From NCBI GenBank assembly GCA_958477465.1, contig CAUEFX010000069.1, positions 1 through 25,574 of the forward strand: a stretch of 25,574 nt of DNA. The letters run 5' to 3'. Of the stretch, positions 1 to 9,357 are shown one piece after another. Numbering within the stretch: position 1 is the stretch's first letter; each line of letters opens with the position of its first letter. The DNA comes from an uncultured Bacteroides sp. GTDB taxonomy: Bacteria > Bacteroidota > Bacteroidia > Bacteroidales > Bacteroidaceae. The position numbers and the translations under genes are program-made. Below the pieces are notes generated by a model, which did not search any database, was not told where the DNA came from, and was given only the letters and a program-made list of their open reading frames with translations.

Positions 1-133
1 ATTTATACGCTACTTCCTGCTTGCCAAGATGGTCGCCCGGACGGGGAAGATGGGTGGTACGTTCCAAAGAATATTGTGAAAACATCTGAACAGGAGTTGT
101 TACAGCCAGCATAAAGAACAGAAATAATTTCAT
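1..133 (-). CDS. Small secreted protein of unknown function, C-terminus cut by window edge
   Basis: Reading leftward from an ATG at 133, the first 44 codons are open and run off the window. An in-frame TAA lies two codons upstream, so this start is the only one possible. The first 20 residues (MKLFLFFMLAVTTPVQMFSQ) look like a signal peptide ending in Ser-Gln, common in Bacteroides exported proteins. The mature part begins YSLERTTHLPRPGDHLGKQE. The start lies 38 bp after the stop of the RHS/YD gene on the same strand, so the two are probably co-transcribed and may act together outside the cell. I recall similar N-termini in Bacteroides proteins encoded beside RHS genes, but that is memory, not a search. 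Too little is visible to assign a function. Confidence 0.6.
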   Translation of the reverse strand, partial: MKLFLFFMLAVTTPVQMFSQYSLERTTHLPRPGDHLGKQEVAYK

Positions 134-171
134 TATTTATATCTTTTAAAAGTGAGTAATTCAAGAATAAC

Positions 172-2946
172 TCAATGAGACATATAGTTATATTCATACA
201 TAGATTCAATACGGCCTGTATGATCCCTCTTTTCGACAAGCCGTCCTGCTGCATCATAATGGAAGTTTGTAACCTTACCATTTGGAGAAGTCACGGAGAG
301 AACTCCCACTAAAGGAGAATAGGTGTATAAATAAACCTGTATGTCTGGATAAGAACGGCGTAAAACGCTTATAAATGAAAAATCGGGAGAAGAAGTGAAA
401 GAGAAACTCTCCGGACGTATGATATTCCAGACAGCATTCATGTCCGTCTCCGGTATATTACGTATCTCCGCTACCAGATACCTGCAATTGTATCCCCATA
501 AACGTATCGTACGGGTATCATCCCGGTTTATCTCAAACAAGGCATGTCCCAAACTGTCATAATATGGATAAGTTGTCATAAACTGATAAGGTTCATTTCT
601 AAAAGACTGCATAATGGAATCTTTCACGGGTAAACTTCCGTGCATACGATAAGTGGTACGAGAAGAAGTAAGTTGTAAAGCATTACGAAAAACGGTTTCT
701 TCAACCGGCTTGTTAATCATATTGGCTGCCGTCATGCGATTATAAATATTCGAAATATTCAAGGAGGTTCGTTCATTGGGATAAGCATAAGTATGCTTCA
801 AGATAGAGCCGTCACTACAATAATCTTTTTGTTCCACCAATTGATTCAATCTGTTATACTTATATCTTTTCGACTGAAGAACAGAACCTTGCGGAGCAAA
901 TGTTCGTTCTATAATTGCCTGTAAAGGATATGATTTCAGGTATATTTTTTTTGCTAAAGCTCCTCCTTCCATTGATCGAAAAGAAACTATATAATTACTC
1001 GGATCAAAAGGTATTCTGTCAAGATCCGGATCCAAAGGAAGCATTTCATCATTCGCTCCGATATCAGAATAGAAATAAGATTTGCGTTTGGATAGAGAAC
1101 CGTTTTTCTGGAAGAAACTTTTAGATAGAAGACGGCCTCTTTCTTGCGAAGCACTGGCGACACGATTTACATTACATGAAACCAAACTCAGTTCACTGGC
1201 TTTCGTATTTTGTTTTAAAAATACATCTGGCTTATCCGGATTGCTCTTGTAATCGGAATAAACATAGTAGATAAAGGAACCGTCATCAAAACACTCTTTG
1301 ACATTCGAATATCCGACATGCTGATCTTCAATATTGTAATTTTTATACCAAATATCAGTAACCAAATGTATTTGGTTTCCTCTGTTGTCTATCAAATAAG
1401 GAGGGTATTGGCATAGAATACCACTTTTCCTGTTTGATTGGTCTTCGTATTTGAATGTACGACACTCCTTTTTTTGTGTCTTTCCATCCATATTACAGAT
1501 TTGGAGGATTCGAAAGCCACCAGCCACTCCTTCTTTTTCCACTAACATAGGGGTAAAACTATTGATGTAAACACGAGTCTCTACACGCTCTCTGTAAGAA
1601 TGTGATTCATAAAGAAATTCCGAGTGACCTCCTGTTGGGTAAATTATCTTTTTAAGTAGTCCGTTATTTAGGGGAGTAGCACGACTCCAATATCCCCAAA
1701 AATCAACATCTTTTGTGTCCGGTTCCGGATATGTCGTGTGGTTATACTCCATTCGATAGATTCCACCACCAGGTAGATGAACGCTTTTCAAAAATCGAAG
1801 GTGCTTCCTGTTGTCATACTCGAACACGTATTTATATATTTCCTTTGAATCTTGTTTCACCGACAAAGAGGATAACTGGAAAGAAAGATAATTATAGTCT
1901 GCAAAACCCAGATAAAATTTCCGGCAAGTTTCTCTCGATAGTGAGAATTCAACGCTCACTCCTGTGTCCGGAATGGTAATGGAAGTAGGATATACCCCTT
2001 TGATTGCAGAATAGGTACGTTTATCCCAAGGAGTGTTATCATTGGATGAAGAGGCTTGCCAGTATGGAGAATCGATTCGGTCGACAAACTCGGAAGCATA
2101 ATTAAAATTCATGACGCGTCCGTTGGGAGCTTGAATTTTAACCAGATACCATGCCATTATGACCGAGCATTTATCTTTTATAGGCGTATTATATCCCGGT
2201 TTTACATTATTGCGGTATTCCAATGCTGATAAGTTACCACCAAAAGAATAGATATAACCATTTCCATCTGTTATCTTTATGACGGAGTTGCGAGGATATT
2301 GATTTTCGACATGTTGTACGGAAAGTCCCGATATATCAATTTTTAACTTCGGATCAGTACTTTGTATATGTCCGTCATTATCTATCATAAAATGACCGGT
2401 TGCATTCGGAAAACGAAAAAGAAAAAGATCTGGCTGGGCATCATAATAATATCCTCCGGAAGTCATTGGTAAATAACAGTAATAAGAGTCACATCTCACA
2501 ATGGAAGGATCAAATGTAAGCAGTTGTTTAGCTGTAAATTTTCTTTCTTGGGATGCAATCCAAAAGCCTCTTTCCGTATTGAATTCGATGTCGGAGGCTG
2601 AATCATAGCCATTATAACCATTTGCATCATCCGGTGCACCATATATTTCACGTGTAATCACTCCGCCAAAATTCAATACCCAGTCAAGTCCTGCCAATCC
2701 GGAGTGTTTGGCGGGTTTCAGCCCGTCTGAAGCATAACTGAGAGATAACGGCATGGGGAAATCCGGGTCTTGAAGTGTATAGAGAGGAATCTCTACATTG
2801 GCTTTTCCGGAAAAGTAAGAGACTGGCGTCAATCCATATCGGATGAAATCGGCTGGTTGCGAAGTGATTTTGCCAAAACTATCTTGTCCGAAGCTATAAA
2901 AAACGTTAGATAGCAAGATATAAAAACTGCAAATAATTAACCTCAT
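172..2946 (-). CDS. Exported RHS/YD-repeat protein, Bacteroidetes type
   Basis: This 924-residue protein starts with a hydrophobic signal sequence (residues 1-21, ending FYSFGQ), so it is predicted to be exported. Residues about 25-90 carry the usual opening of Bacteroidetes RHS proteins: a stretch around PVSYFSGKANVEIPLY, then PLSLSYASDGLKPAKHSGLAGLDWVLNFGG, read here as a beta-rich YD-type shell start. The body is rich in Tyr, Asn and Gly, as in beta shells. The C-terminus has one clear YD-type unit (FHYDAAGRLVEKRDHTGR), then stops. There is no RHS core and no variable toxin tip. It may be a shell or adhesin protein working with the secreted product just downstream rather than a complete polymorphic toxin. 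The ATG at 2946 is the only start placing the signal peptide at the N-terminus. Family placement is confident; its role is not. Confidence 0.85.
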   Translation of the reverse strand: MRLIICSFYILLSNVFYSFGQDSFGKITSQPADFIRYGLTPVSYFSGKANVEIPLYTLQDPDFPMPLSLSYASDGLKPAKHSGLAGLDWVLNFGGVITREIYGAPDDANGYNGYDSASDIEFNTERGFWIASQERKFTAKQLLTFDPSIVRCDSYYCYLPMTSGGYYYDAQPDLFLFRFPNATGHFMIDNDGHIQSTDPKLKIDISGLSVQHVENQYPRNSVIKITDGNGYIYSFGGNLSALEYRNNVKPGYNTPIKDKCSVIMAWYLVKIQAPNGRVMNFNYASEFVDRIDSPYWQASSSNDNTPWDKRTYSAIKGVYPTSITIPDTGVSVEFSLSRETCRKFYLGFADYNYLSFQLSSLSVKQDSKEIYKYVFEYDNRKHLRFLKSVHLPGGGIYRMEYNHTTYPEPDTKDVDFWGYWSRATPLNNGLLKKIIYPTGGHSEFLYESHSYRERVETRVYINSFTPMLVEKEGVAGGFRILQICNMDGKTQKKECRTFKYEDQSNRKSGILCQYPPYLIDNRGNQIHLVTDIWYKNYNIEDQHVGYSNVKECFDDGSFIYYVYSDYKSNPDKPDVFLKQNTKASELSLVSCNVNRVASASQERGRLLSKSFFQKNGSLSKRKSYFYSDIGANDEMLPLDPDLDRIPFDPSNYIVSFRSMEGGALAKKIYLKSYPLQAIIERTFAPQGSVLQSKRYKYNRLNQLVEQKDYCSDGSILKHTYAYPNERTSLNISNIYNRMTAANMINKPVEETVFRNALQLTSSRTTYRMHGSLPVKDSIMQSFRNEPYQFMTTYPYYDSLGHALFEINRDDTRTIRLWGYNCRYLVAEIRNIPETDMNAVWNIIRPESFSFTSSPDFSFISVLRRSYPDIQVYLYTYSPLVGVLSVTSPNGKVTNFHYDAAGRLVEKRDHTGRIESMYEYNYMSH

Positions 2947-3409
2947 AATTAAAATAATAGTTCGTTAAAAATCAACCCAACCTAAATAGTTTTGATAGTG
3001 AGTAGAATGACTTTTTTGATATATAATAATTATACAATCGAGGATAAAGAGTTACTAATCAAGTATACACAATTGAAGTAAAAAAGGTGGAAATAGATTG
3101 GCGGGCTTCATCCGAAAAAGTAGGAGTACCTTTTTACAAAATGTCAATATGCTATTTTAGTGTCTGTATAATCCTCTTATTGAAGTCAGAGATAGAGCTG
3201 ATACAGAAAATCTTCTGCATTCTCATATTGGGCGTTTTAAAAAGATATTGATACGGTTGATTGGCTGTTATTGTGATTGCTAATCCTGTATTTTGCTTGC
3301 AGTTCGTCTTGAAAATGGGCATATATTATACTTCGTTCTATTTTGAAACAGTTCAGTTTCTGCCTGCTGTTAGCGTAAAAGTCGGATTTTGCAGGAGATT
3401 TTTATTTTT

Positions 3410-3487
3410 CTCGTAGAGATTCTTATAGTTCCTCGTAGAGGAACGACTCGTTCCTCTACGAGAAACTGAGCCTTTCTCCCGGAGAAA
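3410..3487. repeat. Array of tight palindromes built on CTCGTAGAG and TTTCTCC
   Basis: CTCGTAGAG occurs at 3410-3418 and again at 3432-3440, and its complement CTCTACGAG at 3454-3462. The last two belong to a perfect inverted repeat with 15-bp arms (3432-3446 and 3448-3462) and a one-base centre. A second tight palindrome, TTTCTCC-C-GGAGAAA, follows at 3473-3487. The first copy can pair with 3454-3462, so alternative folds are possible. Palindromes with almost no loop are more like protein-binding or dispersed repeat sequences than terminators. Function unknown. Confidence 0.6.
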
Positions 3488-3824
3488 AGTACGTAAACTT
3501 ATTGGAATAAAGTGCATATTTATCCTCTTTTTCATGGGAATATGCAGGAAAAGCTGCATTTTATTTATTCTTTTATGCACTTTTTTCTCTATTTGCTGCT
3601 TTTTTGTCGAAGTGTATGTTAGTAAAAAATGCAATATGTGAGGATTGTGTCAGCTAATACGTGTTTATCATAGCTTTTTGCTGAGCAGAATAATATCGGA
3701 TTTGCTTTAAAATGAATGGCTTTGTACGGTGAAGGAGTGTTAACTTATGTGTCGTATTCCTATTAAAAATCAAATAGTTGATTGATTCAGTCAAAACCAA
3801 CATCCGGTATTGATTAATAGTCGG

Positions 3825-3832
3825 TACTTTTG
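3825..3832 (+). promoter_or_regulatory. Bacteroides -7 promoter element for susC/susD
   Basis: TACTTTTG is a full match to TAnnTTTG and is followed by CCCCC. Transcription would start near 3839, giving a leader of about 79 nt before the ATG at 3918. No TTG is seen at the expected -33 distance, so an activator may be needed. The leader ends in a run of alternating AT just before the start codon. Confidence 0.5.
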
Positions 3833-3917
3833 CCCCCAGTATTCCTGTGTCCGATAACGGAACGGCCTTCCTGTTAAACTTGAATTAATTAATCATATAT
3901 ATATATATTTATAATCT

Positions 3918-6900
3918 ATGAGAAACTTACCCCAAAAACTCTGCTTGTTAGCACTTCTGTTAATAGGCTGTTCTCTAAGTGTTTCTGCTCAGAACAAAAC
4001 AATTACCGGTACGGTGCGCGATGCGATGGACGTGGTGATTGGTGCTTCTGTAACAGTGAAAGGCGACAACTCCATCGGTACGATTACCGACATGGATGGC
4101 CGGTTTACGCTTTCCGTTCCTGCTTCGGCCAAGGAACTGAAGATTTCCTTTATCGGTTATGAAGATCAAATGCAGTCCATTGGCAACAAAACGCATTTTG
4201 ATATTACTTTGAAAGAATCCAGTGTGATGCTGGATGAAGTGGTTGCTATCGGTTATGCAAAAGTAAAACGTAAAGACCTGACAGGTTCTTCCGTGTCGGT
4301 CAGTGCCAATGATCTGAGGATGTCTCCGGTTACGACCGCTGCCCAGGCACTGCAAGGCAAAGCTGCCGGTGTGAGCGTTGTACAGCAGAGTGGCGCTCCG
4401 GGTGCAGAAATCAATATTACTGTACGTGGCGGTACTTCTATCACACAAGGTACGACACCTCTTTACATTGTCGACGGCTTTCAGATGGACAATGGCCTGC
4501 AGAATGTGGATATCAATGACATTGAGAGCATTGATGTCATGAAAGATGCCTCTGCAACAGCTATCTATGGCGCCCGCGGATCGAACGGGGTGATTTTGAT
4601 TACTACAAAGTCGGCCAAGGCGGGTAAGACGGAAGTCTCTTACAATGGTTTCGTTAGTTTCGACAGGCTGGGTAAGAAGCTGGATGTACTGGGAGTAGAG
4701 GACTATGTGAAGTATCAGTATGAGTTTCAGGCATTGCGTGGAAGTTACAGCGATTTTGTCGGCTTCTTCGGCGGTGATTTGAATGCTTCCGATTTTTATA
4801 CCGGAGCTTACTCTCGCATAGCCGATGAATATGGTAACCGCGCAGCCATCGACTGGCAGGATCTGGTATTCGGTGATACGGGTGTCACGCAAAACCATAA
4901 CGTCAACATCAATGGTGGTACGGAAAAGACCCGTTATATGTTGAGCTATAACTATACGGGCGAAGACGGTGTCATGACTAAACATGGATACCAGAAAAAC
5001 AGCGTTCGTGCTAAAATCAATCATGAACTTTGGAAAGGCGTACGCTTTGACTTCTCTTCCAGCTTGCAAATGACGAAAGTAGAAGGTGGGGGATCGTTGG
5101 GAGGAAAACTGAAACAGACCATCCTGCAGCCGGTTACCGGTGGTAATAAATGGACTGACGACGAGATGATCAATCAAGATCTCAGCAATAAAATCGGTGA
5201 TATGATGGGAGATGCCAGCTATGACGCACCCAATCCGATGCTGGATAACCTGGCTGTGACGCAGGAGAAATATACACGGATGGCTACGGTGAATGCCGGT
5301 CTGGAGATTGACCTGATGAAGAATCTGACTTTCCGTACAGCGGGCGGCTATATGTGGAGGCAGGTTCGTGAGGACTATTGGGATGATGGTACCACCCAGC
5401 AGGCCAAGGCCAATAAGAGTCCTTATGGCTATGGCAAGCGTGATAACGATGAGAAATACTCCTGGCAGGTGACTAACACCTTGAATTATACATTCAAAGT
5501 GAAAGAAAAACATAGCTTTAGTGTGCTGTTGGGACAAGAGACTTTTTATACCGAAACAATGAAGCTGGATAATGAATACCGCGAGTTCTCCGATGGTAAC
5601 TTCGGACTGAATGACGTGAGTATGGGTAAGCCTTATACTTGGAAGTCTGACACAGATAGAGAAGGCATGGTATCTGTTTTCGGCCGTTTATCCTATAATT
5701 TTAATGAACGGTATCTGTTTACCGGTACAGTTCGTGCCGACGGCTCTTCAAAGTTTGCGAAAGGCAACCAATGGGGGTGTTTCCCATCGGCTTCGGTGGC
5801 ATGGCGCATCTCGGAGGAGGCTTTCGTGAAGGACAATATAGACTTCTTCCAGAACTTGAAGCTACGTGTAGGTTACGGTACGGCTGGTAACAATAACATT
5901 TCCAGTAACATGTATGCCACCGGTTATGGCTCCGGGCATTACGGATACAATGGTAGTGATTACATTACCTATAAGCCGGGGGATACATTGGGAAATCCTG
6001 ACCTGAAATGGGAAAAAACGACCACTGCGAATGTCGGACTGGACGTTTCTGTATTCAACAGCCGTTTGAACATATCTGTTGACTGGTATAACAACGAATC
6101 TGCCAATCTTTTGATTAAGAATAAGATACCTACCTCTACCGGCTACTCTACCCAATTTCAGAATTTGGGCTCTATCCGCAACCGAGGTGTGGAAATTGTG
6201 CTGAACTCAACCAATATCCAAACCAAGAATTTCACTTGGAGTACAGACTTTAATATTGCTTTCAACCGTTCGAAGGTGCTCGACCTCTATGGAAATGACC
6301 AAAGTCATTTCATTCAGGATTACGAGAGCCGTATGGGCTTTAAAATTGAAGTCGGAAAATCTTTGGGGCAATATTACGGTCTCCTTTATGACGGAATCTA
6401 TACGACCGATGATTTCTCGCAGAATGAGGATGGAACATATACGCTGAATCCGGGTATTCCTTATTTGAAAGGCAGTGTGCGTAGCAAAGTGAAACCGGGT
6501 GATGTAAAATACAAAGATGTATCCGGTGAAACGGATAAAGATGGCAATCCGGTATATTCAGTCAATGACCGTACCGTAATCGGCAATGCCTCCCCTAAAT
6601 TCACGGGGGGTATGAACAATACCTTCAGGTACAAAGGATTCGACTTGGCCGTGTTTATGAATTTTGTGGTTGGCAATGATGTATTTAACATGAGTACACA
6701 ACGTTTTGTAGGTCCTTATAAGGCCAACCAGAATACGATTTCGGATATGAAGAACCGCTTTACTCTGATAGATCCGCAAACCGGCAAGGAAAGCACGGAC
6801 CTGGCCCGTCTGGCCGAGTTGAATCCGGGACAGTTCGGCAGTTCTACTATATGGAATATTTCGAGCAACAACAAGAATGCTATCAGTGACAACAGCAGCT

Positions 6901-7157
6901 ATTATCTGGAAGACGGCTCTTACTTGCGTTTCAGTACCGTCACCTTGGGATACTCCTTCCCGAAAGTCTGGTTGCAGAAGGCTAAAATCAGCCATGCGCG
7001 TATTTATTGCACACTGAACAATATCTGTACCATCACCGGCTATAGCGGTTACGATCCGGAAGTGTCGGCAAGTGGCAGTGCTTTGACTCCGGGCATCGAT
7101 AACTCTTCTTATCCCCGCTCCAAGAGTTGGGTATTGGGAGTAAACTTAACATTTTAA
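3918..7157 (+). CDS. SusC-family TonB-dependent outer-membrane transporter
   Basis: The 1079-residue product is a typical SusC-like transporter, which imports oligosaccharides or other ligands across the outer membrane using TonB energy, with the SusD protein as lid. Residues 1-25 form a signal peptide ending in VSAQ. Residues about 28-100 are the carboxypeptidase-regulatory-like beta domain (ITGTVRDAMDVVIGASVTVK). A TonB-box-like segment (DEVVAIGYA) sits near 106-114, then the plug (about 115-235, including TPLYIVDGFQ and SATAIYGARGSNGVILITT). The rest is the 22-strand barrel, closing with WVLGVNLTF. There is no N-terminal STN domain, so direct signalling to an anti-sigma factor is not expected. 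The susD gene begins 13 bp after the stop. No enzyme or regulator adjoins it, so the substrate cannot be inferred. Confidence 0.97.
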   Translation: MRNLPQKLCLLALLLIGCSLSVSAQNKTITGTVRDAMDVVIGASVTVKGDNSIGTITDMDGRFTLSVPASAKELKISFIGYEDQMQSIGNKTHFDITLKESSVMLDEVVAIGYAKVKRKDLTGSSVSVSANDLRMSPVTTAAQALQGKAAGVSVVQQSGAPGAEINITVRGGTSITQGTTPLYIVDGFQMDNGLQNVDINDIESIDVMKDASATAIYGARGSNGVILITTKSAKAGKTEVSYNGFVSFDRLGKKLDVLGVEDYVKYQYEFQALRGSYSDFVGFFGGDLNASDFYTGAYSRIADEYGNRAAIDWQDLVFGDTGVTQNHNVNINGGTEKTRYMLSYNYTGEDGVMTKHGYQKNSVRAKINHELWKGVRFDFSSSLQMTKVEGGGSLGGKLKQTILQPVTGGNKWTDDEMINQDLSNKIGDMMGDASYDAPNPMLDNLAVTQEKYTRMATVNAGLEIDLMKNLTFRTAGGYMWRQVREDYWDDGTTQQAKANKSPYGYGKRDNDEKYSWQVTNTLNYTFKVKEKHSFSVLLGQETFYTETMKLDNEYREFSDGNFGLNDVSMGKPYTWKSDTDREGMVSVFGRLSYNFNERYLFTGTVRADGSSKFAKGNQWGCFPSASVAWRISEEAFVKDNIDFFQNLKLRVGYGTAGNNNISSNMYATGYGSGHYGYNGSDYITYKPGDTLGNPDLKWEKTTTANVGLDVSVFNSRLNISVDWYNNESANLLIKNKIPTSTGYSTQFQNLGSIRNRGVEIVLNSTNIQTKNFTWSTDFNIAFNRSKVLDLYGNDQSHFIQDYESRMGFKIEVGKSLGQYYGLLYDGIYTTDDFSQNEDGTYTLNPGIPYLKGSVRSKVKPGDVKYKDVSGETDKDGNPVYSVNDRTVIGNASPKFTGGMNNTFRYKGFDLAVFMNFVVGNDVFNMSTQRFVGPYKANQNTISDMKNRFTLIDPQTGKESTDLARLAELNPGQFGSSTIWNISSNNKNAISDNSSYYLEDGSYLRFSTVTLGYSFPKVWLQKAKISHARIYCTLNNICTITGYSGYDPEVSASGSALTPGIDNSSYPRSKSWVLGVNLTF

Positions 7158-7170
7158 ATAAAAGGCAAAT

Positions 7171-9150
7171 ATGAAAAAGATAGTAAATATATTAGGTATG
7201 GTGGCTGCCTTGTCGACTTTTACCTCTTGCGAGGATTGGTTGAGCATGCCATCCGAGTCGAAAGCGGACAGCTCTTCTGTTTTTGAGAGCATCAGCCGGG
7301 CAGAAATGGCTGTAGTAGGTGCTTATTCTTATCTTCATTCTCAGGAATTGAACTATCAGTTGCTGATGGGTACGGACGAATCGAGTTCTACGGAAGCGAA
7401 TTCCAAATATTATATGTCCAACTATGACTATACCAATGTCACCGGATTGATAAGCAAGACCTATACCAATATGTACAAGGCAATCGAGTATGAGAATGTA
7501 TGTATCAAGAATATCCCCGCAATGTCTGCTTCCACCGATGCCGACAGGAAAAAGTTGGATGCCTTGCTGGGTGAGGCTTTGGCGGTACGCGCCTTTGCTT
7601 ATTGGAATATCGTTCGTTTTTATGGCGATGTGCCCTATGCCGATGTACCGACTACCGACTTGACGACATTCTCTTCGTCACGCGTCAGCCGCGATTTGAT
7701 TTGGGACCGTTGCGTTGCCGATTTGCAGCGTGCAGTAGAATTGCTGCCCTGGAAGAGCGAAGGCATGGTGGCTACGGGCGAACGCTTCACGAAAAATTCA
7801 GCTTATGGCATTCTGGCCCGTGTGGCTTTGTATGCTGCCGGCTATTCGTTGCGCTGGGATTTGAATACGGTGCCTTATGATGCAAATACCGTGAAGATAG
7901 CCAAGCGTGATGATCCGGCCCGTGTCAGGGAACTGCTGGAGATTGCCGCCAATGCCTGTAAGAACGTTATCGGTAAAGGCGAAAACCGGTTGTTGGACGA
8001 GTATGACCAAGTATTCCGCGATTTGGCCTTGAAGCAGTACAACGACGAAACGATGCTCGAATATGGCTGGTACGGACCGAATTCGGAAGATGTACGTACG
8101 GGGTATACGAATGGTATCCCTACCAGCGGCACCTCTGCTGTTTTTGGAAAAGGCGGTGCGCAGATGGTGACCATGCCGACTCTTTACTTTGATTACAACG
8201 AAGGCGACCGGCGTCGTGATGTATCTGTATGTAATTATGGAATCGTTGCACCCGACACATTGCGTATGAGCACTTATCTGGGAGCTTGTCTGGGTAAATA
8301 CCGCATCGACTGGAAAAAAGACAGAGGCACTTCGGACAGCAAACGTGACATTAACTTCCCGTTGCTGCGTTATTCTGACATCTTGCTGATGTATGCCGAG
8401 GCTTTGAACGAACTCAACAACGGGCCTACTACGGAAGCGGTAGACGCATTGAAGCAGGTGCGTTTGCGCGCATTCGGCAAAGACGAAAGTAAAATCGATG
8501 CAATCCCGTCCGACTATGAGGGGTTCAAAAATGCCATCATCCTCGAACGTAAGCTGGAATTGTCGAACGAGGGGCTCCGGAAGACCGACTTGACCCGTTG
8601 GGGGATTCTGGTTGAGCATCTTACGGCAGAGAAGGAAAGACTCTATCAGTTGGCCCGCAGAGAGGGGGAATATGCGGATGTGGATGTATACCGTGCTTAT
8701 AAGAAGGTGACGGCTTCACTTCCGAATGAATATATATCGGTTCCTTATATGCCAATGAGTAAAGAGGCTGTCGGGACACTCGATTTGTCATTGGAAGAAG
8801 ATTCCGTATTGAATAGGTTGAATAACTCGAGCCAAGGCCATCTGGTCAGGACTTTCTATGAAGAAAAGGGCAGTGGCAAGGTTTACATCACCCGGGCATC
8901 TGTGCCGGAAGGGGCTAATGTGACAGAGGAGGAGTATGTTATCCTGAATATGTTCGGTTGCCATTCGGTGAAGCAGAAAGGTGGTCTCTCTGTGGATAAG
9001 GTGGAAGGCCTTGCCGATAAGAATACCTGGATTGAAGAGATGTTTTATGGATTGAAGAAGAATATGGTGGAGATCATTCCATTCAATACCACCAGTATCA
9101 TTGATGTGAACCCCGGACTTGCCGGACAACAACACCCGTGTTATCAGTAA
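7171..9150 (+). CDS. SusD/RagB-family surface ligand-binding lipoprotein
   Basis: This 659-residue lipoprotein is the partner of the SusC transporter ending 13 bp upstream. Its signal peptide ends in FTSC, with Cys20 as the lipidation site, followed by EDWLSMPSES, close to the usual CEDFL..P start of SusD proteins. The helical TPR-like half is recognisable (GEALAVRAFAYWNIVRFYGD near residues 130-150), as is the conserved RYSDILLMYAEALNE stretch near residue 400 and the LERKLELSNEG stretch near 455. It is longer than the more usual 500-600 residues; the extra length lies after residue about 470. It ends IIDVNPGLAGQQHPCYQ, a variant of the common NP.L..NPGY ending. It should sit on the cell surface over SusC and bind the ligand. 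Substrate unknown. Confidence 0.95.
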   Translation: MKKIVNILGMVAALSTFTSCEDWLSMPSESKADSSSVFESISRAEMAVVGAYSYLHSQELNYQLLMGTDESSSTEANSKYYMSNYDYTNVTGLISKTYTNMYKAIEYENVCIKNIPAMSASTDADRKKLDALLGEALAVRAFAYWNIVRFYGDVPYADVPTTDLTTFSSSRVSRDLIWDRCVADLQRAVELLPWKSEGMVATGERFTKNSAYGILARVALYAAGYSLRWDLNTVPYDANTVKIAKRDDPARVRELLEIAANACKNVIGKGENRLLDEYDQVFRDLALKQYNDETMLEYGWYGPNSEDVRTGYTNGIPTSGTSAVFGKGGAQMVTMPTLYFDYNEGDRRRDVSVCNYGIVAPDTLRMSTYLGACLGKYRIDWKKDRGTSDSKRDINFPLLRYSDILLMYAEALNELNNGPTTEAVDALKQVRLRAFGKDESKIDAIPSDYEGFKNAIILERKLELSNEGLRKTDLTRWGILVEHLTAEKERLYQLARREGEYADVDVYRAYKKVTASLPNEYISVPYMPMSKEAVGTLDLSLEEDSVLNRLNNSSQGHLVRTFYEEKGSGKVYITRASVPEGANVTEEEYVILNMFGCHSVKQKGGLSVDKVEGLADKNTWIEEMFYGLKKNMVEIIPFNTTSIIDVNPGLAGQQHPCYQ

Positions 9151-9205
9151 GGGGGCGATTACCAATCCTGATAAGGCTGTGTTAATATGCACAAAATTTA
9201 GAAAT

Positions 9206-9306
9206 CGAGGGTATGTCATAATGCCCAAATAGAAAGATTCACCCCTGCCACAAAATACTTGTAGCAGGGGTGATCTCTTTGAAAAGGACATTATGACACA
9301 TCCTCG
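9206..9306. repeat. Large nested inverted repeat
   Basis: Around the 9-bp terminator-like stem at 9240-9272 lies an outer imperfect inverted repeat. Positions 9206-9223 and the complement of 9289-9306 share CGAGG and TGTCATAATG, with three mismatched bases between them (15 of 18). The whole could fold as one stem about 100 bp long with internal loops. It may be a degenerate mobile repeat or an elaborate bidirectional terminator. Confidence 0.45.
9240..9272. terminator. Hairpin between convergent genes, likely bidirectional terminator
   Basis: CACCCCTGC (9240-9248) pairs perfectly with GCAGGGGTG (9264-9272); inside, ACAA (9250-9253) pairs with TTGT (9259-9262) across one mismatch. It lies 89 bp past the susD stop and 85 bp past the stop of the leftward membrane-protein gene. 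No strong T run follows on either side. The same 9-bp stem recurs downstream of pgk at 24669-24700. Confidence 0.6.
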
Positions 9307-9357
9307 TTTGGGGGGGCTTTATTTTTGGGGAGCCTTTGTTCTTCGATATTCCGTTAA

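Larger units (their letters stand above)
2947..3917. other. Long AT-rich intergenic region between two divergent genes
   Basis: This 971-bp gap separates the leftward RHS gene from the rightward SusC gene. It holds a cluster of tight palindromes (3410-3487) and a TAnnTTTG element for SusC (3825-3832). A 93-codon open frame on the minus strand (3353-3634) runs through the palindromes; its Lys/Arg-rich product and lack of any domain argue against a real gene. I found no clear TAnnTTTG element pointing at the RHS gene. The remainder shows no RNA gene or gene remnant that I recognise. Confidence 0.6.

Noticed and set aside
3353..3634. 93-codon open frame on the minus strand upstream of susC
   Set aside because: It runs through the palindrome array, is very basic, and shows no signal peptide or domain.
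3975..5537. 520-codon open frame on the minus strand inside susC
   Set aside because: It is the antisense shadow of a clear SusC gene, with a His/Ile-rich composition and no domain.
7798..8619. 273-codon open frame on the minus strand inside susD
   Set aside because: Antisense shadow of a recognisable SusD protein, with no start context or domain of its own.
9118..9231. Possible frameshift at the end of susD, because another frame stays open to a TAG at 9229
   Set aside because: The annotated ending (NPGL...HPCYQ) is a plausible variant of the usual SusD C-terminus, and the other frame runs into the inverted repeat at 9206.
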